From Gordonia tangerina (GTDB lineage Bacteria > Actinomycetota > Actinomycetes > Mycobacteriales > Mycobacteriaceae): a stretch of DNA of 64,000 bases. The position numbers and the translations under genes are program-made. The stretch spans positions 124,001-188,000 of the forward strand of contig NZ_JAKGCU010000001.1 in assembly GCF_021556435.1 (NCBI RefSeq), given 5' to 3'. Positions within the stretch are counted from its first letter, which is position 1, and each line of letters starts with the position of its first letter. The notes under the pieces were generated by a model. It was not told where the DNA came from. It saw only the letters and a program-made list of their open reading frames with translations, and did no database searches. Shown here one piece after another: positions 8,328 through 18,100 of this stretch.

Positions 8328-8632
8328 GGTTGTCACCTCCTTTCCACACGTAACGGACACGGACACCAACGACCGTGAGAACCAAAGGGGGCCTGGATCT
8401 CTCGGCCGAAGCTCGGGGGGTCTGGCAGATCTCGTGGGATCGCCGCGGGCTTGACGATCCTCTGGTCTGCGTTTCGGTGACGCTCAGTGATTCGTTACAA
8501 CCACCGAAGAATTTATCCTCACGAACACCATATACCGAAGTGTACGGATGACCCAGTCGGGTGTCACCTAAATCTTGGTTCTCCCCCAGCAAAGTCTCAG
8601 TTAACCCCGGTAATGTGAATCTGTTCTTTTCC

Positions 8633-8664
8633 CAACGGTAGTTGAGAATTCTCAACGGAAGTTG
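8633..8664. promoter_or_regulatory. Double operator CAACGGWAGTTG around a 16-bp palindrome
   Basis: CAACGGTAGTTG (8633-8644) and CAACGGAAGTTG (8653-8664) are near-identical 12-bp half-palindromes spaced exactly 20 bp (two helical turns). Between them lies the perfect palindrome GTTGAGAATTCTCAAC (8641-8656). The site is about 185 bp upstream of the SDR/acyl-CoA dehydrogenase/TetR operon, so the operon's own TetR (10988) is the likeliest ligand. That link is inference. Confidence 0.55.
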
Positions 8665-8847
8665 TGAAAACACATTGTTCCTGATTGTTGAACATCGTCG
8701 ATGTCATTTCCCTCTGCGCTGGTGAACAGCGGTGTGGCACCTGAACGGCACTTGAACCTGAACGCAACTTCAAGTAGGTTCCGAGCCGAACCCGACGCGA
8801 CCGGGTGATGCCACTCGGCCGCAACCGTCCACGACGAGGATGTGGTG

Positions 8848-9672
8848 ATGGAGCTCGACGGCAAGGTGGCCATCGTGACCGGAGGCGCCGGCGGTATCGG
8901 CGCAGCACTGGCCGAGGCACTCGTGGCGCGCAACGTACGGGTGGTGATCACCGACCTGGCGGCCGATGGACTCGACTCCGTCGCAGCGACGCTGTCGGAG
9001 TCCGCCCCCGGGTCGATCGCCACCATCGCCGGTGACGCCGCCTCCCCTGAGCACATCGAGGCCACCATCGCCCTCGCCGAATCAGAGTTCGGGCCGGTGG
9101 ATCTCTACTTCGCCAACGCGGGAATCAGTGGTGCTCCCGGGCTCGAGGTGACCGACGACGAGTGGGCGCAGGTCATCGACGTCAACCTGATGGGCCACAT
9201 CCGGGCGGCCCGGCGGCTCGTCCCCGGATGGGTGGAGCGCGGTGCCGGCTATTTCGTGTCGACCGCGTCGGCGGCCGGCCTGCTCACCCAACTCGGATCG
9301 GCCACCTATTCGGTGACCAAACACGCTGCGGTGGGTTTCGCGGAGTGGCTCAACGTCACCTACGGCGATCGTGGCGTGCGGGCGAGCTGCCTGTGTCCGA
9401 TGGGTGTCGATACCAAGCTATTGCGCCCCGACGACATCCCGGCCGACGACGGCGCGGTACTCATGCAACGAGCGGTGGAGACCGCCGGGCGGGTGCTGAC
9501 CACCACCGAGGTCGCCGACGTGGTGATCGACGCCCTCGGCGATGAGCGCTTCCTGATCCTGCCGCATCCCGAGGTACTCGAGATGTATCGGCACAAGGGC
9601 GCCGACTACGACAGATGGCTGCGCGGCATGCGCCGTTACCAGCAGGGTCTGGTCGACTCCGCGAAACCGTGA
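8848..9672 (+). CDS. Short-chain dehydrogenase/reductase, first gene of an acyl-CoA dehydrogenase operon
   Basis: 274 residues. ATG 8848 is preferred over the in-frame GTG 8842 because the GAGGA at 8836-8840 is then correctly spaced. NAD-binding TGGAGGIG (11-18), NAG in the middle, and catalytic YSVTK. The family is typical of hydroxyacyl or alcohol oxidation in lipid catabolism. It is followed after 50 bp by an acyl-CoA dehydrogenase and then a TetR gene that overlaps it, so the three form one unit, probably for oxidation of an acyl or branched substrate. Confidence 0.87.
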   Translation: MELDGKVAIVTGGAGGIGAALAEALVARNVRVVITDLAADGLDSVAATLSESAPGSIATIAGDAASPEHIEATIALAESEFGPVDLYFANAGISGAPGLEVTDDEWAQVIDVNLMGHIRAARRLVPGWVERGAGYFVSTASAAGLLTQLGSATYSVTKHAAVGFAEWLNVTYGDRGVRASCLCPMGVDTKLLRPDDIPADDGAVLMQRAVETAGRVLTTTEVADVVIDALGDERFLILPHPEVLEMYRHKGADYDRWLRGMRRYQQGLVDSAKP

Positions 9673-9722
9673 ACCGGCGCCTCGGCCGGCCAGAGCTGAA
9701 CCCCTCGACAAAGGAGAATCCG

Positions 9723-10991
9723 ATGGATCTGTTCACTCCCTCCGAACGTGCGGAGAAGTATCGCGCGCAGCTGCTCGAATTCATGGACGCCCACATCTAT
9801 CCGAACGAGGCGGTCTACGCCCAGCAGATGGCCGAGTCCGACAACCCGCACGCAACACCGGAGATCCTGCTCGAGCTCAAACAGAAGGCCAAGGACGCCG
9901 GGTTGTGGAACCTCTTCCACCCGCATCCGGAGTGGGGACCGGGCCTGACCAACCTTGAGTACGCGCCGCTGGCCGAGATCATGGGACACGTGGGCTTCGC
10001 GTCGGAGGTGTTCAACTGCAACGCCCCCGACACCGGCAACATCGAGGTGCTGACCTTGTTCGGCACCGACGAGCACAAGAAGCGCTACCTCAAGCCGCTC
10101 TTGGACGGCGAGATCGCGTCGGCGTTCGCCATGACCGAACCCGACGTCGCGAGCTCGGATGCCACCAACGTGGAGATGTCCATGGTGCGCGATGGTGACG
10201 AGTATGTACTCAACGGGCGTAAGTGGTTCGCGTCCAACGTGATGCGTCCCGACTGCAAGGTGCTGATCGTCATGGGCAAGACCGACCCGAGCGCCGCGAC
10301 GCATCGACAGCAGTCGATGATGGTGGTGCCCACCGACGCACCCGGACTGACCATTGTGCGGAACCTGCCGGTCTTCGGTTACGTCGACCGCGAAGGCCAC
10401 GGCGAACTGATCTTCGACAACGTGCGCGTTCCGGCCGCCGACGTGCTCAAAGGTGAGGGCGAGGGATTCGCGATCAGCCAGGCCCGCCTCGGTCCCGGTC
10501 GCATCCACCACTGCATGCGCACCATCGGGGTCGCCGAACGTGCACTCGAGGCGATGTGCGCGCGGGCGTCACAGCGGGTGACCTTCGGCAAGCCCATCGC
10601 CGAGCGCGCCAACATCCAGGACTGGATTGCCGAGGCGCGCATCGACATCGAGATGGTTCGTCTGTTGACGCTCAAGGCCGCCTACATGATGGACACCGTC
10701 GGCAACAAGGCCGCCGCCACCGAGATCGCGGCCATCAAGGTGGCCGCGCCGAACATCGCCCTGAAGATCATCGACCGCGCGATTCAGGTGCACGGCGGTG
10801 GCGGGGTCACCGACGACTTCCCGCTGGCCATGGCCTACGCACACATTCGCACGCTGCGGCTGGCCGACGGCCCCGATGAGGTGCACAAGCGCGCCATCGC
10901 CCGGCGTGAGCTGCGTCCGTACCGCGACGCGGCGGCCGCAGCGAAGGAGACCGTGGCGGGTGTGTCGGATCAGGCGCTCGTATCGCGATGA
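9723..10991 (+). CDS. Acyl-CoA dehydrogenase family protein
   Basis: 422 residues from ATG 9723, with AAAGGAGA just upstream; the longer frame to 9615 overlaps the SDR and is discarded. The FAD enzyme fold is clear: the all-alpha N-terminal domain, [16 protein letters not shown] in the beta domain, GRKWFASN, and a C-terminal helical domain with [30 protein letters not shown] and [15 protein letters not shown]. The last two motifs are typical of ACAD10/11-like members acting on bulky acyl-CoAs. It probably introduces the alpha-beta double bond using an electron-transfer flavoprotein. Its last codons overlap the TetR start (ATGA). Confidence 0.9.
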   Translation: MDLFTPSERAEKYRAQLLEFMDAHIYPNEAVYAQQMAESDNPHATPEILLELKQKAKDAGLWNLFHPHPEWGPGLTNLEYAPLAEIMGHVGFASEVFNCNAPDTGNIEVLTLFGTDEHKKRYLKPLLDGEIASAFAMTEPDVASSDATNVEMSMVRDGDEYVLNGRKWFASNVMRPDCKVLIVMGKTDPSAATHRQQSMMVVPTDAPGLTIVRNLPVFGYVDREGHGELIFDNVRVPAADVLKGEGEGFAISQARLGPGRIHHCMRTIGVAERALEAMCARASQRVTFGKPIAERANIQDWIAEARIDIEMVRLLTLKAAYMMDTVGNKAAATEIAAIKVAAPNIALKIIDRAIQVHGGGGVTDDFPLAMAYAHIRTLRLADGPDEVHKRAIARRELRPYRDAAAAAKETVAGVSDQALVSR

Positions 10992-11596
10992 CCGTGCGGC
11001 CGCTCACCGCGCGCGGTGAACGTACCCGGGCGGCGTTGATCGTCGCAGCCCGAACGGTTTTTGAGCGAGACGGGTTCGCCGACGCCCGCCTCACCGACAT
11101 CACGGTGGAGGCGGGCTGCGCGACCGGCTCGTTCTACACCTACTTCGACTCGAAGGAGGACATCCTCGACGCGGTGCTCGCCGCTGCCCAAGAGGAGATC
11201 CTGCATCCCGGGATGCCCCATGGCGAACCGGACTCCGATGATCCGATCGCGACCATCGAAGCGGCCAACCGCGCCTACTTCCAGGCATATCGACGCAACG
11301 CCAAGCTCATGATGGTGCGCGAACAGGTGGCCGGGATCAGTCCGGACTTCCGGCAGAAACGGGTTGAGCGCGGCCAGGTGTTCATCGAACGCAACGCCCG
11401 CGGCATCCGCGAACTCCAGGAGGCCGGCCTCGCCGACGCCGACCTGGACCCCTTGCAGGCCGCGCGGGCGCTATCGGGGATGGTGTCACGGATGGCATAT
11501 CAGAGTCTGGGCGTCGGCGGCGCCGACGACATCGAGGACCTGGTCTTCACCGCAACACTCTTGTGGGCCAACGCCCTCGGCCTCACCCGCAAGTAG
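10988..11596 (+). CDS. TetR-family regulator of the SDR/ACAD operon
   Basis: 202 residues. The N-terminal helix-turn-helix is clear ([47 protein letters not shown]). The C-terminal ligand domain is variable. It overlaps the acyl-CoA dehydrogenase by 4 bp and so is co-translated with the genes it probably represses. The paired palindromes at 8633-8664 are a candidate operator. Inducer unknown, perhaps an acyl-CoA as in KstR/FadR-like TetR proteins. Confidence 0.88.
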   Translation: MTVRPLTARGERTRAALIVAARTVFERDGFADARLTDITVEAGCATGSFYTYFDSKEDILDAVLAAAQEEILHPGMPHGEPDSDDPIATIEAANRAYFQAYRRNAKLMMVREQVAGISPDFRQKRVERGQVFIERNARGIRELQEAGLADADLDPLQAARALSGMVSRMAYQSLGVGGADDIEDLVFTATLLWANALGLTRK

Positions 11597-11609
11597 CTTT
11601 CGAACCCCT

Positions 11610-11911
11610 CGGTGGTCGACCTCAGTCGGCGTCGCCTTTCGTCGGTGGTCGAGTACCGTCCGGGCCGTTCTGTCGGCGTCGTCCCAAATCGGTGGTCGAG
11701 TAGCATCCGAGCCGCTAGGCGAGGGTGCGTATCGAGACCACGCAGGCTGACATGCTGTGTGTGGGTGGTGATCTCGATACGCGCACTCACTTCGTTCGTG
11801 GGCTACTCGATCACCGAGGGAGCGCGCACTCACTGCGTTCGTGGGCTACTCGATCACCGAGGGTACGCGCACTCACTGCGTTCGTGGGCTACTCGATCAC
11901 CGGTATGGCCC
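11610..11911. repeat. Palindromic repeat array, three 43-bp copies
   Basis: There is no gene in this 315-bp gap. Left part: inverted units with core GGTGGTCGAGTA and CGTATCGAGACCAC. Right part (11781-11910): three near-identical 43-bp copies starting GCGCACTCACTTCGTTCG and ending CTACTCGATCACC. The same family recurs at 18300, 26372, 62174 and 62797. The two arms can fold into long hairpins. Confidence 0.85.
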
Positions 11912-12871
11912 TCACTCAAAGTACCGCCGCGGCACGTCGACGAGCATCGTCTGGATGTCCTTGTCGCTCACACCCCGCTCGCGCAGCGCCGGCAGCACGT
12001 CCTCACTGATGTGCCGATAGTTCCACTTGGGCACCGCCTCGCGCTTGGCCTCCGGCGAGAACCAGTCGATGAAACAGGCGGCGTCGTGCGCCAGGCCCAT
12101 CCGGTCGGCATAACCACGTTCGCACAGGGTGGCCACCGTGTTGACGCGCTCCTCGAACGGCAGCAGCACATCCAGTCCGAAACGATCCATGCCCAGAATC
12201 GAGCCGGCGTCGGCGAGCTGCATCAGATAGTCCAAATTCGTCGAGTCGCCGGAGTGGCCGATGACGACCTTCGTCAGGTCGACGCCCTCCTCCTTGAGCA
12301 CCTGCTGCGCCACCAGCCCCGACTGGGTGTGCGGGTTGGTGTGCACGGTGATGGGCGCCCCGGTCTGCACGTGGGCTTGTCCGACGGCGCGCATGGCTCG
12401 CTCCACCCCGGGCGTCAGACCCTGCTCCTCGATGGCGCATTTGAGGAATGCCGCCTTCACCCCGGTGTCGGCGATTCCCTCGGTCAGGTCCTTGACGAAG
12501 AACGTGACCAGCGGTTCGGCAACGTCGAACAGCAGGCCTGGACCGGTGTAATGGAACTGGAACGGGATGTCGTTGTAGGTGTACAAACCGGTCGCGACCA
12601 CGAGCTTCAGGTCGGTCTGCTCGGCAATGCGCTGGATTCGCGGAATGTAGCGGCCCAACCCGAGCACCGTCGGATCCAGGATGGTGTCCATCCCCAATCC
12701 CTTGAGTTCCGTCAGGTCGCGCACTGCCTCGGCGATCTTCTCGTCCTCGTCCCAATCATCTTGGTAGTTCTGCCGATACTCCTCGCCGAGGACAAAGACG
12801 TGCTCGTGGATGAGGACATTGCCGAGGTCAGCGGAATCGACGGGTCCGGTGACGGTGTTGACGGTGCTCAT
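11912..12871 (-). CDS. Phosphotriesterase-like hydrolase (PTE/PLL family)
   Basis: 319 residues from ATG 12871 with AAAGGAG upstream; an upstream in-frame ATG at 12919 lacks an RBS. A binuclear-metal TIM barrel: HEHVF gives the N-terminal His-x-His, FLKCAIEEQG holds the carboxylated Lys, TVHTNPH and IGHSGDS supply the other His ligands, and DRFG the catalytic Asp. The family holds phosphotriesterase-like lactonases and related esterases; the true substrate here is unknown. It diverges from a sulfatase with 116 bp between, which may mean shared control. Confidence 0.85.
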   Translation of the reverse strand: MSTVNTVTGPVDSADLGNVLIHEHVFVLGEEYRQNYQDDWDEDEKIAEAVRDLTELKGLGMDTILDPTVLGLGRYIPRIQRIAEQTDLKLVVATGLYTYNDIPFQFHYTGPGLLFDVAEPLVTFFVKDLTEGIADTGVKAAFLKCAIEEQGLTPGVERAMRAVGQAHVQTGAPITVHTNPHTQSGLVAQQVLKEEGVDLTKVVIGHSGDSTNLDYLMQLADAGSILGMDRFGLDVLLPFEERVNTVATLCERGYADRMGLAHDAACFIDWFSPEAKREAVPKWNYRHISEDVLPALRERGVSDKDIQTMLVDVPRRYFE

Positions 12872-12938
12872 GTGGCTCCTTTGCGCAGGCGGGCGGCCGA
12901 ATCGTGTGGTCTGGGTCACTCTCTCCGGACTGTATTTG

Positions 12939-12975
12939 AGGGTGACTTCAACTTCAAGAGCGGCTTGATCACCCT
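12939..12975. promoter_or_regulatory. Inverted repeat in the PTE/sulfatase divergent promoter
   Basis: AGGGTGA (12939-12945) and TCACCCT (12969-12975) are perfect 7-bp arms spaced 23 bp apart. Inside are CTTCAACTTCAAG-like repeats. It sits midway between the two divergent starts and could be one operator serving both genes. No regulator gene lies adjacent. Confidence 0.35.
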
Positions 12976-12987
12976 CATGCGCGCATC

Positions 12988-14334
12988 ATGGAAGTCATGT
13001 CCACTGCGCAATCCCTCGGCGTCTCTGCTGCGGATGCCCGCAGCAGCGAGACCCCGCGCGAGAACGTCTTGATGATCCACTGGCACGACCTCGGCCGGCA
13101 CCTCGGGTGCTACGGGGCCGCCGGGGTGAACAGTCCCCATCTGGACGGGTTGGCGGCCAACGGAATTCGATTCACGGCTGCGCACGCCACCGCGCCACTC
13201 TGCTCGCCGGCGCGTGGATCACTGTTCACCGGCTGTTACCCGCACAGCACCGGGCTCATCGGCCTCGCGCACCACGGTTTCGAGTACCGCGACGGGGTGC
13301 GCACCCTGCCGTTCCTGCTGTCGCAGGTGGGCTACCGAACGGTGCTGATCGGGATGCAGCACGAGAGTGCCGACGCCACCACCCTCGGCTTCGACACCGT
13401 CGACGACTCCGACACCCGTGGCGACGTGGTGAGCGACCGCGCAGCCGAGTGGCTCACCGAACACGTGCGCGTGTCCGACGAGCGGCCGTTCTTCCTCACC
13501 GCGGGCTTCTTCGAAGCCCACCGTCCATACCCCGAGGACCGGTATCCGCCCGCGGACCCGACATCGATCACCGTCCCCGACTTCCTGCCTGACACCGATG
13601 ATGTCCGCGCCGACCTCGCGGGCCTGCACGGCACCATCGCGACCGCCGACGCTGCGGTGGGACGACTGCTCGCCGCGGTCGCCGACCTCGGGCTCGACGA
13701 GACCACCTGGATCGTCTTCGTCACCGACCACGGACTTGCCTTCCCGCGCGCGAAATCCACTCTGTACGAAACGGGTACGGGAATCGCGCTGATCATCCGC
13801 CCGCCGCGCCGCCGCGACCTGCTGCCCCGCAGCCATGACGGACTGATGTCGGGCGTCGACCTGGTACCGACGGTGCTGGACCTGTTGTCGGTGCCGGTCC
13901 CCGACGATGTCGACGGCCTGTCGCATGCCGAAGCGATCGTTGGCGATACTGAAACACCATGCAGAACCGAGGTTTTCACCGAGAAGACCTACCACGACGC
14001 ATTCGATCCGATCCGCGCGGTACGCACCAGAGACTTCTCCTACATCGAGAACTACGCCATACGGCCCACTCTGCAGCTGCCGCGCGACATCGCCGAGAGC
14101 CGCTCGGCCCGTTCGATAGACCAGGCGGCCGCCCAGAAGCCGCGACCGCCGCGCGAGCTGTACGACCTCACTGCCGATCCCGGGGAACTGCACAACCTCG
14201 TCGACGATCCCGCACACCGCGAGACACAGCGCATCCTGGCAGAGACCCTGGCACAGTGGCGAGAACGCACCGGCGACACCATCCCCGAAGAGGCCGAGGG
14301 CGACGCCATCGCCGAACGCTTCACCGACCGATAG
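12988..14334 (+). CDS. Type I sulfatase (formylglycine-dependent)
   Basis: 448 residues (ATG 12988; ATG 12997 also possible, neither has a clear RBS). The sulfatase signature LCSPARGSLFTG has Cys72 in the C-x-P-x-R context that is converted to formylglycine, so an FGE-type enzyme must be encoded elsewhere. The metal-binding N-terminus reads IHWHDLGRH, with His-Asp in place of the usual Asp-Asp. A second metal site is TDHG near 250. No signal peptide is evident, so it is probably cytoplasmic. Family members hydrolyse alkyl, aryl or choline sulfates; this one is not resolved further. Confidence 0.88.
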   Translation: MEVMSTAQSLGVSAADARSSETPRENVLMIHWHDLGRHLGCYGAAGVNSPHLDGLAANGIRFTAAHATAPLCSPARGSLFTGCYPHSTGLIGLAHHGFEYRDGVRTLPFLLSQVGYRTVLIGMQHESADATTLGFDTVDDSDTRGDVVSDRAAEWLTEHVRVSDERPFFLTAGFFEAHRPYPEDRYPPADPTSITVPDFLPDTDDVRADLAGLHGTIATADAAVGRLLAAVADLGLDETTWIVFVTDHGLAFPRAKSTLYETGTGIALIIRPPRRRDLLPRSHDGLMSGVDLVPTVLDLLSVPVPDDVDGLSHAEAIVGDTETPCRTEVFTEKTYHDAFDPIRAVRTRDFSYIENYAIRPTLQLPRDIAESRSARSIDQAAAQKPRPPRELYDLTADPGELHNLVDDPAHRETQRILAETLAQWRERTGDTIPEEAEGDAIAERFTDR

Positions 14335-14387
14335 ATCAGATCGGCTACCCTGCCCTTCGGGGTTCGTTCGATCAGGGGGTGGAATCA

Positions 14388-15092
14388 GTGCGCACATCAC
14401 TATTTCGGGTGACGGCGATATCGGTGTCGGCGGTCGCCGCGATCGGTGTTACGGGATGCGGGGATTCGGGTTCGCAACCGGACACCGGCGAGTCGGCCGA
14501 GCAGTCGGCGTCGGCAGAGGTCAACGCGCTGTTGCTGACCACCGATGAGCTTCCGGCCGGATTCCGCACCATGCCCATCCCGGCCGGGCAGGTGGCGCAG
14601 GCCGCCAACAGCGTTCTCGATGTGGCCAAGGGTGCCACTATCAGTCCCGCCGAGTGTGCGGCGACCGGTACCGCCGACGACTCCGGGATGGTGATGTTGA
14701 TGGCCGTCTCCGGTTCCACCACGGTCACCGAGACGGTGACGCCCGGTGGCGGGGGCTCGCTCGACGACGTCCGCGCCTCGCGCACCGGACAATGCGCGAG
14801 CGTGACGGCGACCATCGGCAACGGAGGTGGCGCAGCCGAATCGAGAATCACCAACGACCCCATCGACCTTTCCGACACCGCCGTCGACGACGTGTTCGCG
14901 GTAGAGCAGACCAGTACGTCGACCTTCAACGGCCGTGAGGTTGCCTCCACCACCCTGCTGGCCTGGGCGTCGGTCGGCGATTACGCAGTGACGGTGAGCT
15001 CGGCGGGCGCCGTCGCCGACGATCCGGACGTGAACACCTTCCGGCAGGCGGTGACCTCCGCGATCGACAAGGTGGCGGCGGCGAGCCGGTGA
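14388..15092 (+). CDS. Lipoprotein with PknH-like sensor domain
   Basis: 234 residues from GTG 14388, with AGGGGGTGG upstream; the long frame to 13959 overlaps the sulfatase and is a shadow. The signal peptide ends in a lipobox, GVTGC, so the protein should be lipid-anchored. The body (LLLTTDELPAGF..., a pair of Cys at SPAEC and GQC) resembles the extracellular domain of PknH and DUF5642 proteins of mycobacteria, proposed ligand-binding modules. It stands alone between the sulfatase and a phosphatase. Confidence 0.75.
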   Translation: MRTSLFRVTAISVSAVAAIGVTGCGDSGSQPDTGESAEQSASAEVNALLLTTDELPAGFRTMPIPAGQVAQAANSVLDVAKGATISPAECAATGTADDSGMVMLMAVSGSTTVTETVTPGGGGSLDDVRASRTGQCASVTATIGNGGGAAESRITNDPIDLSDTAVDDVFAVEQTSTSTFNGREVASTTLLAWASVGDYAVTVSSAGAVADDPDVNTFRQAVTSAIDKVAAASR

Positions 15093-15148
15093 CGGGTAAC
15101 CAAGCCCCCGACGTCGCGCCGGCGTCGACGATGCGATGAACTGAACCC

Positions 15149-15733
15149 ATGGAGCTGCTGCTGATCCGTCACGCCAAACCGTTTCGGCTGTCCGATCCGG
15201 CGGGGGCCGACCCCGATCTGATGCCAGAGGGCGAGGACCAGGCGAAGCTGCTGGCGAAGGCGATGGCCGCCGGACGCTACGGCCAGGTGGATGCGGTGGT
15301 CAGCAGCCCGATGCGGCGGGCGGCGCAGACCGCATCGGTCACCGCGGCAGCGCTGTCGCATGAGATCTCCTTCGACGACCGACTCGTCGAACTCGATCAC
15401 GGGTGGACGACGTACGGAGTCGTGCACACCTACACCGACCGCGCGACCCTCCTCACAGACATGAACGCCGGTCGCCTGGGAGACAACAGCTTCGACCTCG
15501 ACGATTTCCGCAGTCGCGTTGTCGACGGGATCGAATCTCTGATCGTCGACGACGAGCGGACCGTCGCTGTGGTCTGTCACGGCGGGGTGATCAACGCCTA
15601 CCTTTCGCACATCATCGGCGCCGAGCGCATGTTCTTCACCGAACCCTTCTACACTTCGGTGTCGCGGGTGATCGCGCTGCCGGGCGGCTACCGCCAGGTG
15701 ATGTCGCTCAACGAAACCGACCACCTGCGGTAG
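15149..15733 (+). CDS. Histidine phosphatase (phosphoglycerate mutase-like) family protein
   Basis: 194 residues. The N-terminal LLIRHAKP is a variant of the RHG phosphohistidine motif with RHA. SSPMRRAAQTA carries the second Arg, ELDHGW the acidic residue, and VVCHGGVINAYL the second His. This is a complete active site for a branch 2 enzyme of unknown substrate. It follows the lipoprotein after 56 bp and could share its transcript. Confidence 0.85.
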   Translation: MELLLIRHAKPFRLSDPAGADPDLMPEGEDQAKLLAKAMAAGRYGQVDAVVSSPMRRAAQTASVTAAALSHEISFDDRLVELDHGWTTYGVVHTYTDRATLLTDMNAGRLGDNSFDLDDFRSRVVDGIESLIVDDERTVAVVCHGGVINAYLSHIIGAERMFFTEPFYTSVSRVIALPGGYRQVMSLNETDHLR

Positions 15734-15826
15734 GTGCCGGGAGCGCCGTATCCGCCAGCGGTGCCAGCGGATCGTCGCGTCAATTATTGTTCCGGGACCT
15801 CGCTGTAACCGCCGCTGTATCGGCGG

Positions 15827-16465
15827 TCAGTCGGGCCCGGCGGTGATGGTCAGCCAGATGGTGCGGGACAGCGCGGCGACCACCCGATCGTCGTCGGAGA
15901 CGTCGCTGTCTGCGGAGATGATGTGCTGGGCGATGCTGCGTTCCACCATCCAGGTCACCGCTGCCACCGACTCGGCGGTCACCACGGCGTCGACGCGGCC
16001 CTGCGTCTGCCAGCGCGCCACCCGATCGGCGGCGAAGTCGATGAACTCGTGGGTGCGTCCGAACCAGAACTCGGCGACTTCGGTGTCGTAGGCGGCGGCC
16101 TCGCCCAGCGCGCGCATCAACGGCCAGTGCTTGCGGAACTCCGCGAACATCTCGGCGATGGCCCGCTGCACCCCGGCCACCCCGGCATCGAGCGAGGCGT
16201 CGTCAGCGAACCACGACGTCGGGGCCGCAAAGAATTCCTTCGACGCGATCTCCGCGACCTCGATCAACACCTGACTCTTGTTCGGGAAGTATTGATAGAA
16301 GTTGGTGCGCGACATGCCCGATCGCTCGGCGATCCGTTGCACCGGTAGCTCGGTGAAGCGTTCTCCGGCGCCGAGCAGATCTTCCACGGCGCCGAGCACC
16401 CGATCGGTGACCTCGGCCCGACGCTGCAGCGTCTGCCCCGTGTGCGCCCGCGTCACCGACCCCAT
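15827..16465 (-). CDS. TetR-family regulator divergent from a FAD monooxygenase
   Basis: 212 residues from ATG 16465. The helix-turn-helix is clear (TELPVQRIAERSGMSRTNFYQYFPNKSQVLIEV). The C-terminal domain contains a Trp-rich helix (HWPLMRALGEAAAYDTEVAEFWFGR), like EthR-type ligand pockets. It is divergent from the FAD monooxygenase at 16571 and very probably controls it; the 105-bp gap holds a good promoter and the inverted repeat GTCAGCCTGAC (16514-16524). Confidence 0.85.
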   Translation of the reverse strand: MGSVTRAHTGQTLQRRAEVTDRVLGAVEDLLGAGERFTELPVQRIAERSGMSRTNFYQYFPNKSQVLIEVAEIASKEFFAAPTSWFADDASLDAGVAGVQRAIAEMFAEFRKHWPLMRALGEAAAYDTEVAEFWFGRTHEFIDFAADRVARWQTQGRVDAVVTAESVAAVTWMVERSIAQHIISADSDVSDDDRVVAALSRTIWLTITAGPD

Positions 16466-16486
16466 GCGCCTGATGCTACGCCACCC

Positions 16487-16515
16487 TTGACACCCGGGTT
16501 GTGCAGGCATAACGT
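16487..16515 (+). promoter_or_regulatory. Sigma-70-type promoter of the FAD monooxygenase
   Basis: TTGACA (16487-16492), a 17-bp spacer, then TAACGT (16510-16515). The inverted repeat GTCAGCCTGAC overlaps its downstream edge, where a TetR repressor would block it. Confidence 0.55.
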
Positions 16516-16570
16516 CAGCCTGACACTGTGTCGGACTGCATGTCGGGGGCCGGCCGGGAGGAGCGAGGTC

Positions 16571-17983
16571 ATGAGCTCAACCGTCGAGCAGTTCGACGCG
16601 GTGATCGTCGGGGCCCGCATCGCCGGATCGGCCACCGCGATCACGCTGGCCGAACGGGGATTGCGGGTCCTCGCGATCGATTCCGCGCGATTCCCGTCGG
16701 ACACCCTGTCCACCCATCTGTTGTGGCCGACCACCATGGCCGAGATCCAGACGCTGGGCGCGCTCCCGGCGGTCGAGGCGATCGGTGCGCCCAGGATGCC
16801 GATGGCCGAGGCCATCCTCGACGATATCGGCTGGCGCACCACATACTCGCCGGTCGCCGGCATCGACTACGCAATGTGTTTGAGGCGCACCCACCTCGAC
16901 CACGTCCTCCTCCAGACGGCCAGGGACGCGGGCGCCGATATCCGTGAGCAGTGCACGGCCACCGAACTCATTCGGGTCGACGGGCGGGTGGCAGGCCTGA
17001 GTTACACCGACGACGATGACACAACTCACGAGATCCACGCGCCCATCGTGATCGGCGCGGACGGACGCAAGAGTTTCGTCGCCCGTCAGGTCGGAGCGCA
17101 GACGCCGACACTTCTCGCGCCCAGCGGACGCGCCTGCTACTACGCGTACTGGTCCGACGACCGTGACGACCTGCGCCACATCGCATCCCAATGGCGAGTC
17201 GATCGGCTGCTGGGAACCGCGTTCCCCTGCGACGGTGGCGATCTGCTGTGCCTGCTGCAACCGCCGGTGGACATGATCCCGCAGTTCCGGGGACGCAAGG
17301 CTTATGACGCCTATCTGGAGGGAGTGGCGGCGTTGCCGGGGCTGGCGGCCAGGCTGTCCGGGTGTGAACTGACCTCGCGGGTTCGGGCCGGCGTCGGGAT
17401 CGAGTCCTACTTCCGCCGCTCGAGCGGTCCTGGCTGGGCGTTGCCCGGCGACGCCGGCCACTTCAAGGACCCGGTGACCGCACAGGGCATCCGTGACGGA
17501 CTGCGCTACGGCCGCCTTCTGGGTGAGGCGATCTCGCCGGTGCTCGGTGCACGAACCGGTGTGGATGCGGCGGAGCTCGACCGCGCGACCGCCGGGTGGG
17601 CGGCGCAACGTGACCGCGACTGCATCGACGTGTTCCAGTGGACCAACTTCCTGGCCTCGGGACTGCCGCCGTCGCCGCTGGAGTACGAGCTGTACCGGCG
17701 AGCGCAGCGACAGCCCGACTACGCTGCCGTGCTCAGCGACATCTACAACCGTGTGCAGCCGCCGGCGGCCATGATGTCGCCGTCGACGATGGCCAGTGCC
17801 GTGGTCAAGGCAGTGCGTAGGCCGGGGGTGCCGACCCGCGAGGTGGTTTCGGATCTACGTTTCCAGCAGCAACGCCTGGTGTCCGGATGGCGGGAGAAGC
17901 GACGTTTTCTGCGCGCCGAACCCGACGGAGGTCGGCTGCTCGGCGACGACCTCCCCGCCGAGCAGATACCGGTCACCGTCTGA
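16571..17983 (+). CDS. FAD-dependent monooxygenase (PHBH-like)
   Basis: 470 residues from ATG 16571, with GGGAGGAG upstream; the frame to 16442 is a shadow across the promoter. N-terminal FAD dinucleotide fold (VIVGARIAGSATAITLAERGLRVLAID, with Ala in place of the second Gly). The GDAGHFKDP motif near 300 binds the FAD ribityl chain; the DG-like IGADGRKS lies between them. Related proteins include geranylgeranyl reductase-like and aromatic hydroxylase-like oxidoreductases. Substrate unknown; divergent TetR suggests induction by a small hydrophobic compound. Confidence 0.82.
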   Translation: MSSTVEQFDAVIVGARIAGSATAITLAERGLRVLAIDSARFPSDTLSTHLLWPTTMAEIQTLGALPAVEAIGAPRMPMAEAILDDIGWRTTYSPVAGIDYAMCLRRTHLDHVLLQTARDAGADIREQCTATELIRVDGRVAGLSYTDDDDTTHEIHAPIVIGADGRKSFVARQVGAQTPTLLAPSGRACYYAYWSDDRDDLRHIASQWRVDRLLGTAFPCDGGDLLCLLQPPVDMIPQFRGRKAYDAYLEGVAALPGLAARLSGCELTSRVRAGVGIESYFRRSSGPGWALPGDAGHFKDPVTAQGIRDGLRYGRLLGEAISPVLGARTGVDAAELDRATAGWAAQRDRDCIDVFQWTNFLASGLPPSPLEYELYRRAQRQPDYAAVLSDIYNRVQPPAAMMSPSTMASAVVKAVRRPGVPTREVVSDLRFQQQRLVSGWREKRRFLRAEPDGGRLLGDDLPAEQIPVTV

Positions 17984-17994
17984 TCGGCCATCGC

Positions 17995-18100
17995 CAGCAA
18001 CCTCCCAGCGGGCGTCGAAGGTTTCACCAGCCCTGGCCCGCATTCTCAATGGTGTCAACGAGATCCACCCCGGATCGCACACCGACGAGAAAGGCCGACG
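17995..18100 (+). promoter_or_regulatory. Conserved 106-nt leader of small peptide A
   Basis: Begins CAGCAACCTCCCAGCGGG and runs to the ATG of the peptide. It aligns without gaps to the leader of peptide B (37924-38029), also exactly 106 nt, with shared blocks CAGCAA-CTCCCAGC, ACCAG, GCAT, TGTCA and GAGAT. It could be a promoter plus 5' UTR or a structured RNA. Confidence 0.5.
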
